Position numbers and translations under genes: made by a program
In this document: one piece after another, positions 1 through 7,217 of the stretch
Layout of the letters: each line of letters opens with the position of its first letter
How positions within the stretch are numbered: position 1 is the stretch's first letter
From: Pseudomonas sp. RIT288
GTDB taxonomy: Bacteria > Pseudomonadota > Gammaproteobacteria > Pseudomonadales > Pseudomonadaceae
DNA length: 64,000 nt
Assembly: GCF_000631985.1 (NCBI RefSeq)
Contig: NZ_JFYN01000041.1
Span: 124,001 to 188,000, forward strand
Reading direction: 5' to 3'
The notes under the pieces: model-generated
The model's database searches: none
What the model was told of the DNA's origin: nothing
What the model saw: the letters and a program-made list of their open reading frames with translations, nothing else

Positions 1-500
1 AAAGTCCATTGGTGCCCGTGGTGTTGCTGGACGTGCCGGGGGGTACGTTCTGGCAGGGCGCCCTGGATTTCATTCGCCAGCAGCTCGAAGAAAACCACTA
101 CATTCTGCCCACTGACTTGAAACTGATGCGCCTGGTTTACAGCGTCGATGAGGCGGTGCAGCAGATCAACCAGTTCTACAGCAACTTCCACTCCAGCCGC
201 TGGCTCAAGCGTCAGTTCGTGATTCGTATGCATCACAAACTCAGCGAGCAGGCTCTGGAACATATGCAAGATGCTTTCGCTGATCTGTGCCTGAGTGACC
301 ATTTCCATCAACACGCCTACAGCGGCGAAGAACATGACGAAGCGCAGTACAGCCATCTGGTGCGGTTGGCCTTCGCGTTCAATGCCCGGAACCATGGCCG
401 ACTCAGGGAGCTGGTGGATTACATCAATCTCCCGGAAAACTGGGCCCACAGCAAACCGCAGACCACCCAACGTGCACGTGAGCCATCAAAGGTAAGTTGA
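1..500 (+). CDS. LOG-family (TIGR00730-like) protein, C-terminal part
   Basis: The reading frame is open from the first base, so the gene is cut at its 5' end by the window edge; the TTG at 9 is internal. The visible part begins with a hydrophobic strand and the turn VPGGTFW, typical of the Rossmann core of LOG/lysine-decarboxylase-like proteins, and continues as a helical C-terminal extension of about 130 residues. It lies convergent with recX, the same neighbour relation as in other Pseudomonas. LOG proteins are nucleotide-5'-monophosphate phosphoribohydrolases in cytokinin activation; in long proteobacterial members the substrate is not established. The family call rests on a short conserved stretch and gene position, so the function stays open. 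Confidence 0.6.
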   Translation, partial: SPLVPVVLLDVPGGTFWQGALDFIRQQLEENHYILPTDLKLMRLVYSVDEAVQQINQFYSNFHSSRWLKRQFVIRMHHKLSEQALEHMQDAFADLCLSDHFHQHAYSGEEHDEAQYSHLVRLAFAFNARNHGRLRELVDYINLPENWAHSKPQTTQRAREPSKVS

Positions 501-504
501 AGGC

Positions 505-545
505 AAAAAAAAACGGCCCGCTATTTCCATAGCGGGCCGTTTTTT
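505..545. terminator. Bidirectional intrinsic terminator between the LOG gene and recX
   Basis: A perfect 14-bp stem (arms 511-524 and 529-542) with loop TTCC is flanked by an A-run on the left and a T-run on the right, so it can end transcripts from both convergent genes. Confidence 0.9.
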
Positions 546-556
546 GTTCAACCGTC

Positions 557-1027
557 TTAATCGTCCATCCCTCTGCCGCTGAACAAGCGGTTGATCATCT
601 CCATCGAAAAACCCCGATAGGCGAGGAAGCGGCCTTGCTTGGCGCGTTCCTTGGCATCGATCGGCAAGTGTCCGGAGAACTTGCGCTGCCACGTCTCGCG
701 AAGCTGCTCCTGCCAGTCGATACCGCTTTCACGCAGAGCGAATTCGATATCGGCGCGTTGCAAACCACGCTGGCCCAGCTCTTCGCGAATGCGCAAAGGG
801 CCATAGCCGGAACGGGCACGGTAGGAAACAAAACTTTCAAGGTAACGGGCTTCGGAAAGCAGCCCTTCTTCCGTCAACCGGTCGAGGGCTGTTTCGATCA
901 TTTCCGCCTCAGCGCCGCGCTGACGCAATTTACGCGTCAGTTCGACTCGACCGTGCTCGCGTCTAGCGAGCAGATCCATGGCGGTTCGCCGCACCGCGAC
1001 GAGGGTATCGAGTACGGCGGTGGTCAT
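557..1027 (-). CDS. recX: Regulatory protein RecX
   Basis: RecX binds RecA filaments and limits RecA recombinase and coprotease activity. The 156-residue product has the usual RecX build of tandem three-helix modules, seen in the repeated pattern RRxxxxxELxxKLxxRG (about residues 22-40) and YGPLRIREELGQRG (about 75-88). It lies 8 bp downstream of recA on the same strand, as in most proteobacteria, so it is probably made by readthrough of the SOS-induced recA transcript. Length and context are normal. Confidence 0.95.
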   Translation of the reverse strand: MTTAVLDTLVAVRRTAMDLLARREHGRVELTRKLRQRGAEAEMIETALDRLTEEGLLSEARYLESFVSYRARSGYGPLRIREELGQRGLQRADIEFALRESGIDWQEQLRETWQRKFSGHLPIDAKERAKQGRFLAYRGFSMEMINRLFSGRGMDD

Positions 1028-1035
1028 CGCTGTTA

Positions 1036-2094
1036 TCAGATATCAGCGTCAGCCAGGTCGTCTTCGGTCTCTTTGACCGCAGAGGCCTTGGAGTCCGCGA
1101 TCACTGCTGGCGACAGCAGTTTGTCACGCAACTGCTTCTCGAGCTTGGCAGCGACTTCCGGGTTGTCTGCCAGGAACTTGGCCGAGTTGGCCTTGCCCTG
1201 ACCGATCTTGGTGCCTTCATAGGCATACCATGCGCCGGACTTCTCGACGAAACCGTGCAGCACACCCAGGTCGATCATCTCGCCATTGAGGTAGATGCCT
1301 TTGCCGTAAAGGATCTGGAACTCGGCCTGACGGAACGGCGACGCCACCTTGTTCTTCACAACCTTGACGCGGGTTTCGCTGCCGACCACTTCGTCGCCTT
1401 CCTTCACCGCGCCGGTACGGCGGATGTCGAGACGAACCGAGGCGTAGAACTTCAGCGCGTTACCACCGGTGGTGGTTTCCGGGCTGCCGAACATCACGCC
1501 GATCTTCATGCGGATCTGGTTGATGAAGATCACCAGGCAGTTGGCGTTCTTGATGTTACCGGTGATTTTACGCAGCGCCTGGGACATCAGACGGGCTTGC
1601 AGGCCCACGTGCATGTCACCCATTTCGCCTTCGATTTCAGCCTTCGGTACCAAGGCGGCTACGGAGTCGACGATGATCACGTCGACGGCGTTGGAGCGCA
1701 CCAGCATGTCGGTGATTTCCAGCGCCTGTTCGCCAGTGTCCGGCTGGGAAACCAGCAGGTCGTCGACGTTGACGCCCAGTTTGCCGGCGTACTCAGGATC
1801 GAGGGCGTGTTCGGCATCGACGAAAGCGCAGGTCGCGCCGGCTTTTTGAGCCTGGGCGATCACGGACAGCGTCAGTGTGGTTTTACCGGAAGATTCAGGA
1901 CCGTAGATTTCAACGATACGGCCTTTTGGCAGACCGCCGATGCCGAGTGCGATGTCCAGACCCAGAGAGCCGGTGGAGATAGCCGGGATCGCCTGACGGT
2001 CCTGATCGCCCATACGCATTACGGCACCCTTGCCGAATTGACGTTCGATCTGACCCAGGGCCGCAGCCAAGGCTTTCTTCTTGTTGTCGTCCAT
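1036..2094 (-). CDS. recA: Recombinase RecA
   Basis: RecA forms ATP-dependent filaments on single-stranded DNA, catalyses strand exchange, and promotes self-cleavage of LexA and of LexA-like repressors such as the tailocin repressor at the other end of this island. The 352-residue product carries the Walker A motif GPESSGKTT near residues 66-74, the L2 region and an acidic C terminus ending EDDLADADI. The frame runs further upstream, but the start is the ATG at 2094: MDDNKKKALAAAL is the conserved N terminus and GAGGAC lies just upstream. A LexA box lies about 40 bp upstream. Confidence 0.99.
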   Translation of the reverse strand: MDDNKKKALAAALGQIERQFGKGAVMRMGDQDRQAIPAISTGSLGLDIALGIGGLPKGRIVEIYGPESSGKTTLTLSVIAQAQKAGATCAFVDAEHALDPEYAGKLGVNVDDLLVSQPDTGEQALEITDMLVRSNAVDVIIVDSVAALVPKAEIEGEMGDMHVGLQARLMSQALRKITGNIKNANCLVIFINQIRMKIGVMFGSPETTTGGNALKFYASVRLDIRRTGAVKEGDEVVGSETRVKVVKNKVASPFRQAEFQILYGKGIYLNGEMIDLGVLHGFVEKSGAWYAYEGTKIGQGKANSAKFLADNPEVAAKLEKQLRDKLLSPAVIADSKASAVKETEDDLADADI

Positions 2095-2134
2095 TAAAGT
2101 CCTCACGTAATCAATAAGGCCTGACGGCCAACAC

Positions 2135-2150
2135 CTGTATAAGTAGCCAG
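2135..2150 (-). promoter_or_regulatory. LexA (SOS) box of recA
   Basis: On the minus strand the site reads CTGGCTACTTATACAG, a CTG-N10-CAG palindrome matching the LexA consensus, 41 bp upstream of the recA start. It places recA under SOS control. Confidence 0.85.
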
Positions 2151-2177
2151 TATTATTCCACAGCGTTCGCGGATCGC

Positions 2178-2678
2178 CTACCCCTGATTTTCGATTTCTC
2201 GTGCCGCTAGTCGCAGCAGCCCCTCTAGCGCGGCCTTCACCGTTTGTCGGCGCACTTCGTCGCGGTTGCCGGGGAAGTGCTGAACCTCGCTGGAAACCGC
2301 ATCGCCCACACCCCAGGCCAGCCATACGGTGCCCACCGGTTTGTTCGGTGTACCACCGTCGGGCCCGGCCACGCCGCTGACTGCCACGGCGAACCGCGCC
2401 AGGCTGTGCTTCTGCGCGCCCCGCACCATCGACTCGACGACTTCGCGACTGACCGCACCCACCGTGCCGAACAATTCGATGGGGACATGCAGTTGCTGGG
2501 TCTTCTGCCGGTTGGAGTAGGTCACATAACCGGCCTCGAACCACGCCGAGCTCCCCGGAATCCGCGTGATCGCCTCAGCAATCCCGCCACCGGTACACGA
2601 CTCGGCCGTGGTGACGTGGGCATTGAGCAACTGCAAACGTCGGCCAAGCTCGGCAGCCAGTTGAGTGATCTCTTTCAC
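2178..2678 (-). CDS. CinA-family C-terminal (PncC-type) amidohydrolase
   Basis: This is a stand-alone CinA C-terminal domain of 166 residues, the family of nicotinamide-mononucleotide deamidase PncC, which recycles NMN to nicotinate mononucleotide. The signature TAESCTGGGIAEAIT near the N terminus and the GPDGGTPNKPVGTV segment are clear. I place the start at the GTG at 2678 (VKEITQLAAEL) because GGAGC precedes it at good spacing and relatives begin there; an ATG at 2750 would add 24 residues of unconserved sequence. The gene is the classic left border of tailocin insertions in fluorescent Pseudomonas. PncC function is inferred from family. Confidence 0.9.
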   Translation of the reverse strand: MKEITQLAAELGRRLQLLNAHVTTAESCTGGGIAEAITRIPGSSAWFEAGYVTYSNRQKTQQLHVPIELFGTVGAVSREVVESMVRGAQKHSLARFAVAVSGVAGPDGGTPNKPVGTVWLAWGVGDAVSSEVQHFPGNRDEVRRQTVKAALEGLLRLAAREIENQG

Positions 2679-2746
2679 GGTGCGCTCCGGATCGGGTGGA
2701 ATGACTACCACCGTACACGACCCGGTTGCGCTTTCAATACACAGAC

Positions 2747-3265
2747 TCATTCAAAATGTTCGGGCGCCAGCGCTCTGACATAGGCCTGACACGCCTGCAA
2801 GGCAATCAGTCCGCGGTCGCCGGTGTCGGTGATGGCGATAATTCGTTGAGCATGCGCCGGGTCAATTCGGGCGCGTACGGCTGCATGATCCACGCCGCCG
2901 GCACCGGCGGTGGCTGGCACCCCGCAGCCTTGGGCAGCATCGCCGGCGTCGATGAGGACTGACAGGCGCAGATCAGCAGTGGCAAGACGATCGCGCAGGC
3001 GATCTTGATCACGTTGGGCATCGCTCATGGCTCGATAGTGGGTTTGTTCACTGGCCGCCAGGCGTCGCTCGAGGGCCAGACGTTTATCCTGCTCGACCTG
3101 CTGCGCGCTGGCTGCGGCCACATTCAGCTGATTGAGAGTGTCGGCGTTTAACTGCGCCTGCTCTGCCAGTTGCCGCCCGTAGCGCCAGTCCTGAAACTGC
3201 CAGGCCAGCGCGCCTGCTACCGCGAACAGCAGCAAAACGCCGATCAGGCGCCAGGAGATGGACAT
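2747..3265 (-). CDS. Rz-like inner-membrane spanin (i-spanin)
   Basis: The 172-residue product starts with a single membrane anchor (WRLIGVLLLFAVAGALAW, about residues 5-22) followed by a long charged, alanine/glutamine-rich coiled coil (about 30-110), the layout of phage Rz. With its nested outer-membrane partner Rz1 it would fuse inner and outer membranes in the last step of lysis, releasing tailocins. The start at 3265 overlaps the end of the endolysin gene by 22 bp, as is usual in lysis cassettes; a longer upstream reading is only an open extension inside the endolysin gene. Confidence 0.85.
   Translation of the reverse strand: MSISWRLIGVLLLFAVAGALAWQFQDWRYGRQLAEQAQLNADTLNQLNVAAASAQQVEQDKRLALERRLAASEQTHYRAMSDAQRDQDRLRDRLATADLRLSVLIDAGDAAQGCGVPATAGAGGVDHAAVRARIDPAHAQRIIAITDTGDRGLIALQACQAYVRALAPEHFE
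2806..3021 (-). CDS. Rz1-like outer-membrane lipoprotein (o-spanin), nested in Rz
   Basis: The 71-residue product lies entirely inside the Rz gene in another frame of the same strand. It has a short basic start, a hydrophobic stretch and a lipobox ending ICAC, with Cys20 as predicted lipidation site. The mature part is short and proline-rich (CQPPPVPAAW, PSPTP), typical of Rz1. It should sit in the outer membrane and bind the Rz coiled coil across the periplasm. Nested Rz/Rz1 pairs are well known in phages; small size and double coding make this gene easy to miss. Confidence 0.85.
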   Translation of the reverse strand: MPNVIKIACAIVLPLLICACQSSSTPAMLPKAAGCQPPPVPAAWIMQPYAPELTRRMLNELSPSPTPATAD

Positions 3266-3810
3266 AGCACCGCCCTCGCCCGCGCCCAGATGTCGAGACG
3301 ATCCTGCAAGCCATTCAACCCGCCGTTGATTCGGCGGGTGATGCTGTTGAACTGGTCGCGATCGGCCAGATCGTTCAGGCCGTTCTGTTCCCAGAACCAT
3401 GCCGCCGATTCCGCTGCCCATTGCGGTTGCTCAAGCAATTCCGGCAAGGACAGCAAGCGCTCGTCGCCAAACAGGCCGAGGCTGCACTGACGATAGTTGC
3501 TGCGCCCGGTGATCTGGATCAGCCCGCGACCGCGATACTTCTGCCCGTCGCCGTCGGCCTCGGGCGTGTTGCCCAGACGTAACGCCAGCGTGCCGGTGTC
3601 GTATTTGCTCAGGTATTGGTTGTTGCCCAGTTCGCGCACGTATTGCAACTGGCCCGACTCGTGGCCGATTTGCGCGAGAAACGCAGCGATACGTTTTGGC
3701 GTGTCGATATGGCGGCGAGTCATTGCGTTATTCAGTGCAGAAACAAAAACGCCCGCTTGGCTGCGGGCGTTGGGCATGATGGTTTTAAGGTTGTCTTCGG
3801 TTATTTGCAT
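3244..3810 (-). CDS. Glycoside hydrolase family 19 endolysin
   Basis: This 188-residue protein is a chitinase-class (GH19) lysozyme-like endolysin expected to cut peptidoglycan glycan strands so tailocins can leave the cell. The catalytic motif AQIGHESGQ gives Glu51 as the likely general acid, and YRGRGLIQITGRSNY (about 93-107) is the GH19 substrate-cleft signature. There is no signal peptide, so a holin is needed; the only holin seen is about 30 kb upstream at 33324-33665. The product begins MQITEDNLKTIMPNARSQAG, similar to R-pyocin lysins. Codons 12-26 also form a strong terminator-like hairpin (separate entry). Confidence 0.9.
   Translation of the reverse strand: MQITEDNLKTIMPNARSQAGVFVSALNNAMTRRHIDTPKRIAAFLAQIGHESGQLQYVRELGNNQYLSKYDTGTLALRLGNTPEADGDGQKYRGRGLIQITGRSNYRQCSLGLFGDERLLSLPELLEQPQWAAESAAWFWEQNGLNDLADRDQFNSITRRINGGLNGLQDRLDIWARARAVLCPSPGA
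3742..3771 (-). terminator. Terminator-like hairpin inside the 5' end of the endolysin gene
   Basis: Read on the minus strand, AACGCCCGC, loop AGCCAA, GCGGGCGTT is followed by TTTGTTT. The 9-bp perfect GC-rich stem plus T-rich tail has the form of an intrinsic terminator but lies about 40 bp inside the coding sequence. Activity is inferred; translating ribosomes would disrupt it. Confidence 0.55.
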
Positions 3811-3843
3811 AATGCGTAATCCTCCCTGGATGCTCCGATTGAA

Positions 3844-4098
3844 TCATGGTTGACGGGCAACAGCCCCCAGCCATTTTTTTGCCAGAGTTGTCAGGGTGTT
3901 GTTCGGTGCCGCGACTTCGGGGGCTGTGAACACCCAGCCGAGGGTGCCGAAGTTGGCGTTCCAGTCGATTTGCGGTAGCGGAGTAATGTCGGTGATATCG
4001 ACCCAGATCAGATCCGGGTGGAACATCTCGGCCATGTTGCCGTCAGTCGAGAACAGTTCGACCACGGCGTTGTTGACGATGCGTGCGTAGGTTTTCAT
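3844..4098 (-). CDS. Small fiber-associated protein (putative fiber assembly protein)
   Basis: This 84-residue acidic protein (MKTYARIVNNAVVELF..., then WVDITDITPLPQIDW and GWVF) directly follows the glycine-rich fiber gene, sharing one base at a TGATG stop-start overlap, so translation is probably coupled. It takes the position that each other fiber gene in the array gives to a tail-fiber assembly chaperone. It is much shorter than those and I see no clear sequence link to them, so the chaperone role is inferred from position only. Confidence 0.55.
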   Translation of the reverse strand: MKTYARIVNNAVVELFSTDGNMAEMFHPDLIWVDITDITPLPQIDWNANFGTLGWVFTAPEVAAPNNTLTTLAKKWLGAVARQP

Positions 4099-5258
4099 CA
4101 GGCGTACTCGTAGATGATTACAACGCCACGGGCTCCGGCACCGCCGGGTCTACCCGGTTGATTCGGGGCGTTGGCGATGCCGCCCGCTCCGGAACCATAA
4201 CCCGAGCCGGGTGCAGCCACAGCTCCGGCGGCACTGGTGCCAGCGCCGCCCGCCCCCAAAGGGGAAAGTGCACCATGTCCCGGAAGAATCGAACCGTTGA
4301 CGCAAATTCCAGGACTGCCGGCTGCACCTGCGCTACTGACAATGTTTGCACCAGTGGCCGCAATGCCAGGCGCGCCACCGACAAACAAGCCAAACTGTGA
4401 AACTCCAACTACACCGACGTTCGGTGCTCCGCCACCGCCAGGCGCAGAGACAAGAGATCCAATTGAACTGGTTCCCCCGGGCCCGGCACTCCCCCCGATA
4501 GCACCCGCGAGGCCAGCAGCACCCACTGTCACAATCTGGCTGCTACCAACGCTTGAAGAGGGAATCCAGGCTTCAGCATAACTGCCGGAAGCACCACCTC
4601 CCGATACTCCGATCTCACTGCCGGTGGTTGCGGCAATTCCCGCACTCCCGCCACCACCACCGACGACCTTGACCAGCACATTCTTCATCCCCACCGTCGG
4701 CACATAAGTGCCAGACGAGGTAAACGTCTTCACTCCCAATAAGCGCCCACTCGCCGCACCGCCACCGCTGGCATACACCAGCACCCAACTATCCAGCGCC
4801 GCGCTGTACACCACCGAACACATACTGCCGGCGACAATTTCGGCAGGTCGCAGCGCACTCAGCGCCAGACTCACCAGCGGCTTGGGCAGCAAGCCATTGG
4901 GCGCAAACGTGCTCGCCCCGGTATTGGCATTGCCAGCGGTAAAGCGCAGCGCCAGACCGTCTTTCAACGTAGCGATGGCGGGCACGTAGTTGGCCATGTA
5001 CAGATTGGCGGCACCGATATCGGTCGCATGCTTGTCTTCACCGGCCTGACTGATTTTTTTCAGCGCCTGCAACAACTGCGTGGCATCGATTTCGCTGGGT
5101 TCAAGACCCGCAGATTTAACGACATTCAACAGTTCATCGGTAACGCTGTTGCCCCAGGTTGCCGGGATCAGCGATCCGGGCAGGCCGGCGACGGCGTCTT
5201 CATTGACGAACTTGCCGTTCACCAGCCCGACGCTGGGAACGCTTTTTGGATAATCCAT
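4098..5258 (-). CDS. Tailocin tail fiber 1, glycine-rich tip
   Basis: The 386-residue protein starts with the anchor shared by all five fibers of this array (MDYPKSVPSVGLVNGKF, then PGSLIPATWGNSVT, about residues 1-65), which should attach to the baseplate. The C-terminal half (about 200-386) is very rich in glycine, with runs such as GGGGGSAG and GPGGTSS, and ends GARGVVIIYEYA. Such glycine-rich tips resemble the polyglycine-loop adhesins of T2-like phages, where loops between glycine motifs choose the receptor. It is the most promoter-distal fiber, next to the lysis genes. Receptor unknown. Confidence 0.85.
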   Translation of the reverse strand: MDYPKSVPSVGLVNGKFVNEDAVAGLPGSLIPATWGNSVTDELLNVVKSAGLEPSEIDATQLLQALKKISQAGEDKHATDIGAANLYMANYVPAIATLKDGLALRFTAGNANTGASTFAPNGLLPKPLVSLALSALRPAEIVAGSMCSVVYSAALDSWVLVYASGGGAASGRLLGVKTFTSSGTYVPTVGMKNVLVKVVGGGGGSAGIAATTGSEIGVSGGGASGSYAEAWIPSSSVGSSQIVTVGAAGLAGAIGGSAGPGGTSSIGSLVSAPGGGGAPNVGVVGVSQFGLFVGGAPGIAATGANIVSSAGAAGSPGICVNGSILPGHGALSPLGAGGAGTSAAGAVAAPGSGYGSGAGGIANAPNQPGRPGGAGARGVVIIYEYA

Positions 5259-5276
5259 TTCAACTTCCCTGATGAA

Positions 5277-5723
5277 TTACAGCGCAGCAGCCAGCCACCT
5301 CGGCGCTACCGGCCGATGCTCGCTGAACGGAAAAAATGAGCCTTGCGGCCAGTCCCGCAACTCACGGCGATAGGTTTGCAGTTCGGCGTATTGCTCGGTG
5401 GTCAATGTAGTACCGCCGCCATCCTCGAGTTCATCGCGGTCACGTGCTACCAGACCATCGGTGGCAGCCAGTTGTGCTGTACGCCAGCGACGTTCAGCAT
5501 CGGCCGCTTCCTCTGCCGAATAAGGTGGTGGATCAACCAGAGTCGGATAACCGTTATCCGCGTGCACGCCGACCACTTTTGCACTCACCGCCAGTTGCTG
5601 TAGCAGTGATATCCAATAGGTCTGGGGGATTTCAATGACGTCATCCGGAATATCCGATGAGTTGATAGCGGGAACATAAACCCCACGGGTGCTGGCGCTG
5701 AACAAGACATTGAACGGATTCAT
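5277..5723 (-). CDS. Tail-fiber assembly chaperone 2
   Basis: This 148-residue protein lies directly after fiber 2. Its pattern (SDIPDDVIEIP, LVDPPPYS, WRTAQLAATDGLVARDRDELE, YRRELRDWPQ) matches the chaperone at 28165-28605 behind the fiber of the P2-like tailocin over almost its whole length. Such proteins help fold and trimerise the distal part of the fiber. That fiber 2 and the P2-like fiber also share their C-terminal tip suggests tip and chaperone move as one unit. Confidence 0.75.
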   Translation of the reverse strand: MNPFNVLFSASTRGVYVPAINSSDIPDDVIEIPQTYWISLLQQLAVSAKVVGVHADNGYPTLVDPPPYSAEEAADAERRWRTAQLAATDGLVARDRDELEDGGGTTLTTEQYAELQTYRRELRDWPQGSFFPFSEHRPVAPRWLAAAL

Positions 5724-6620
5724 TTAATAACCCTTTGCGAAGAAGTTGATACCCCAACCTGCAGACACTTCGCCGCTGTAGCTTCGAACTTTCAGACGGC
5801 AACCCTGCTTCGATGCAGAGTTCGCGTACATGATGACCATCGCTCCATCGCCTCCTACGTGCATGGCGATGATCGAAGAAAACGCGGTAGGGAAAGAGAT
5901 CGGAAAGACCACGTTGACATCGCCATTGGCATCCGTCGTGCCAACACCCCATTGATCGATATTTCCGCTGGCATAACGCTGGTAGCCAATGTTGCCGTAC
6001 ACACCGGAGTGCGCCGACGCATATCGATCACTCACCGAGCCGCCATAGAGGCGCCACTGTCCCGTGAGTTTGATCAGGTAGGCGGTGTCACCAATACCCA
6101 ACTTCAGCGGGCCGGATGTGCCATTACAGGTGAGGAGCCCATCGTTACCGGAAGGATTGACGGTCAACACGCCGTTACCCGCGTTGATTACGTGAATCGT
6201 GCTCGCATGGGCCACACCATTGGTAGAAGGCAGCGTCGCAGTCAACGCGCTGGCACTGGAGAAACTCGCGACACCGCCAATATTCGCAGCGTTCAACACA
6301 GTGCTGGCGGCGTAGGAGGCAAAACCGGAGAACTGTAATCCCGCCCGCGTAACAAACTCGGTGGTCGCCATCGACTGATCATTGGAGAACTGTGGTGAAG
6401 TCAAAAACAACTTGTTGCTGCGCAATGCGGTTAGCACCTGATCATCTTTCGCTTCCGTCGGAGTGGTGCCGCCAGCATTGATGACATTCAACAACTCTTG
6501 GGTAACGCTATTGCCCCATTTCGCCGGAATCAACGACCCCGGCTTACCGGTCAGCGGGTCTTCATCGACAAACCTGCCGTTGACCAGACCGGCACTCGGG
6601 ACACTGTTTGGGTAGTCCAC
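5724..6620 (-). CDS. Tailocin tail fiber 2, gp53-like tip
   Basis: The 298-residue fiber has the shared N-terminal anchor (MDYPNSVPSAGLVNGRF; PGSLIPAKWGNSVT). The C-terminal 85 or so residues carry GYQRYASGNIDQWGVGTTDANG followed by a beta-rich domain, the form of gp53-like fiber C-terminal domains. This tip aligns with the end of the P2-like fiber at 28608 (GIGTTDAEG, then GC-L-V spacing and a final aromatic-rich strand ending in G plus one residue). It should bind a surface glycan, probably LPS O-antigen or core; target unknown. Confidence 0.85.
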   Translation of the reverse strand: MDYPNSVPSAGLVNGRFVDEDPLTGKPGSLIPAKWGNSVTQELLNVINAGGTTPTEAKDDQVLTALRSNKLFLTSPQFSNDQSMATTEFVTRAGLQFSGFASYAASTVLNAANIGGVASFSSASALTATLPSTNGVAHASTIHVINAGNGVLTVNPSGNDGLLTCNGTSGPLKLGIGDTAYLIKLTGQWRLYGGSVSDRYASAHSGVYGNIGYQRYASGNIDQWGVGTTDANGDVNVVFPISFPTAFSSIIAMHVGGDGAMVIMYANSASKQGCRLKVRSYSGEVSAGWGINFFAKGY

Positions 6621-6642
6621 GGTACTTCTCCTTGTGTGTGAG

Positions 6643-7209
6643 TCAGGTGTTTACTGCTGATCCGGGTGCAACGGGCCAGGTAATTTTGTCGGGGAATCCG
6701 GCCTGCTTTTCGATCCGGTTCAGCTCTACGCTGTAAAGCTTCCATTCGATCAGCAGCAGTTGTTCGTCATGGTTGGCATCGCCGATGTCTTCGGCGTATT
6801 GCAGCGGCGCGATGCGCAGGACGGCATCGCGCAGCAATGCGTCGCGCTGGCCGAGACATTGCTGTCTGACGCTCGCCAAACGAGCCTGCTCATCCAGTAC
6901 CCAGGCGTTGTCGCGCCAGATGTGGAACTCACCTGGCCATGGTTGCGCGGTCAGGGTGTCCGGCAACTCACCCAGCTCGGTCCAGATCTGTTGCGCGCCG
7001 CCATCCTTGCGATAAACCACGCCACGGCGATCGATCACCTCACGCGGTACGCCGTTGATCAGTGCCCAGCTACGGCCGGTTTCCGGCTCAGGCAATTCGT
7101 ACGCCAGCTCAACAGCATTACCGGGTAACTGGATGCCAATGCCCGGCGTGACAATGAACTCGACAGGCCCGGACAGAGCGCCCGAGCCATCAAATAGATA
7201 ATTGAACAT
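6643..7209 (-). CDS. Tail-fiber assembly chaperone 3
   Basis: This 188-residue protein follows fiber 3 by 8 bp. It has a beta-rich N-terminal half that may copy part of the fiber tip and a helical C-terminal half (VRQQCLGQRDALLRDAV...LLLIEWKLYSVELNRIEKQAGFPD) ending ITWPVAP. The ending with a WPV-P motif after a helical hairpin is typical of phage tail-fiber assembly proteins and recurs in the chaperones at 10183 and 33810. Confidence 0.8.
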   Translation of the reverse strand: MFNYLFDGSGALSGPVEFIVTPGIGIQLPGNAVELAYELPEPETGRSWALINGVPREVIDRRGVVYRKDGGAQQIWTELGELPDTLTAQPWPGEFHIWRDNAWVLDEQARLASVRQQCLGQRDALLRDAVLRIAPLQYAEDIGDANHDEQLLLIEWKLYSVELNRIEKQAGFPDKITWPVAPGSAVNT

Positions 7210-7217
7210 AAAGTGCC

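Noticed and set aside
1255..2097. Long plus-strand open frame opposite recA
   Set aside because: Antisense shadow of a conserved GC-rich gene; similar antisense frames lie opposite mutS, dnaE, pyrG and the sheath gene.
2679..2750. N-terminal extension of the CinA-family protein from ATG 2750
   Set aside because: The added 24 residues are unlike the family, and GTG 2678 has a better placed ribosome site.
4237..4581. Proline-rich plus-strand protein opposite fiber 1
   Set aside because: Its proline/alanine content is the antisense image of the glycine-rich fiber tip.
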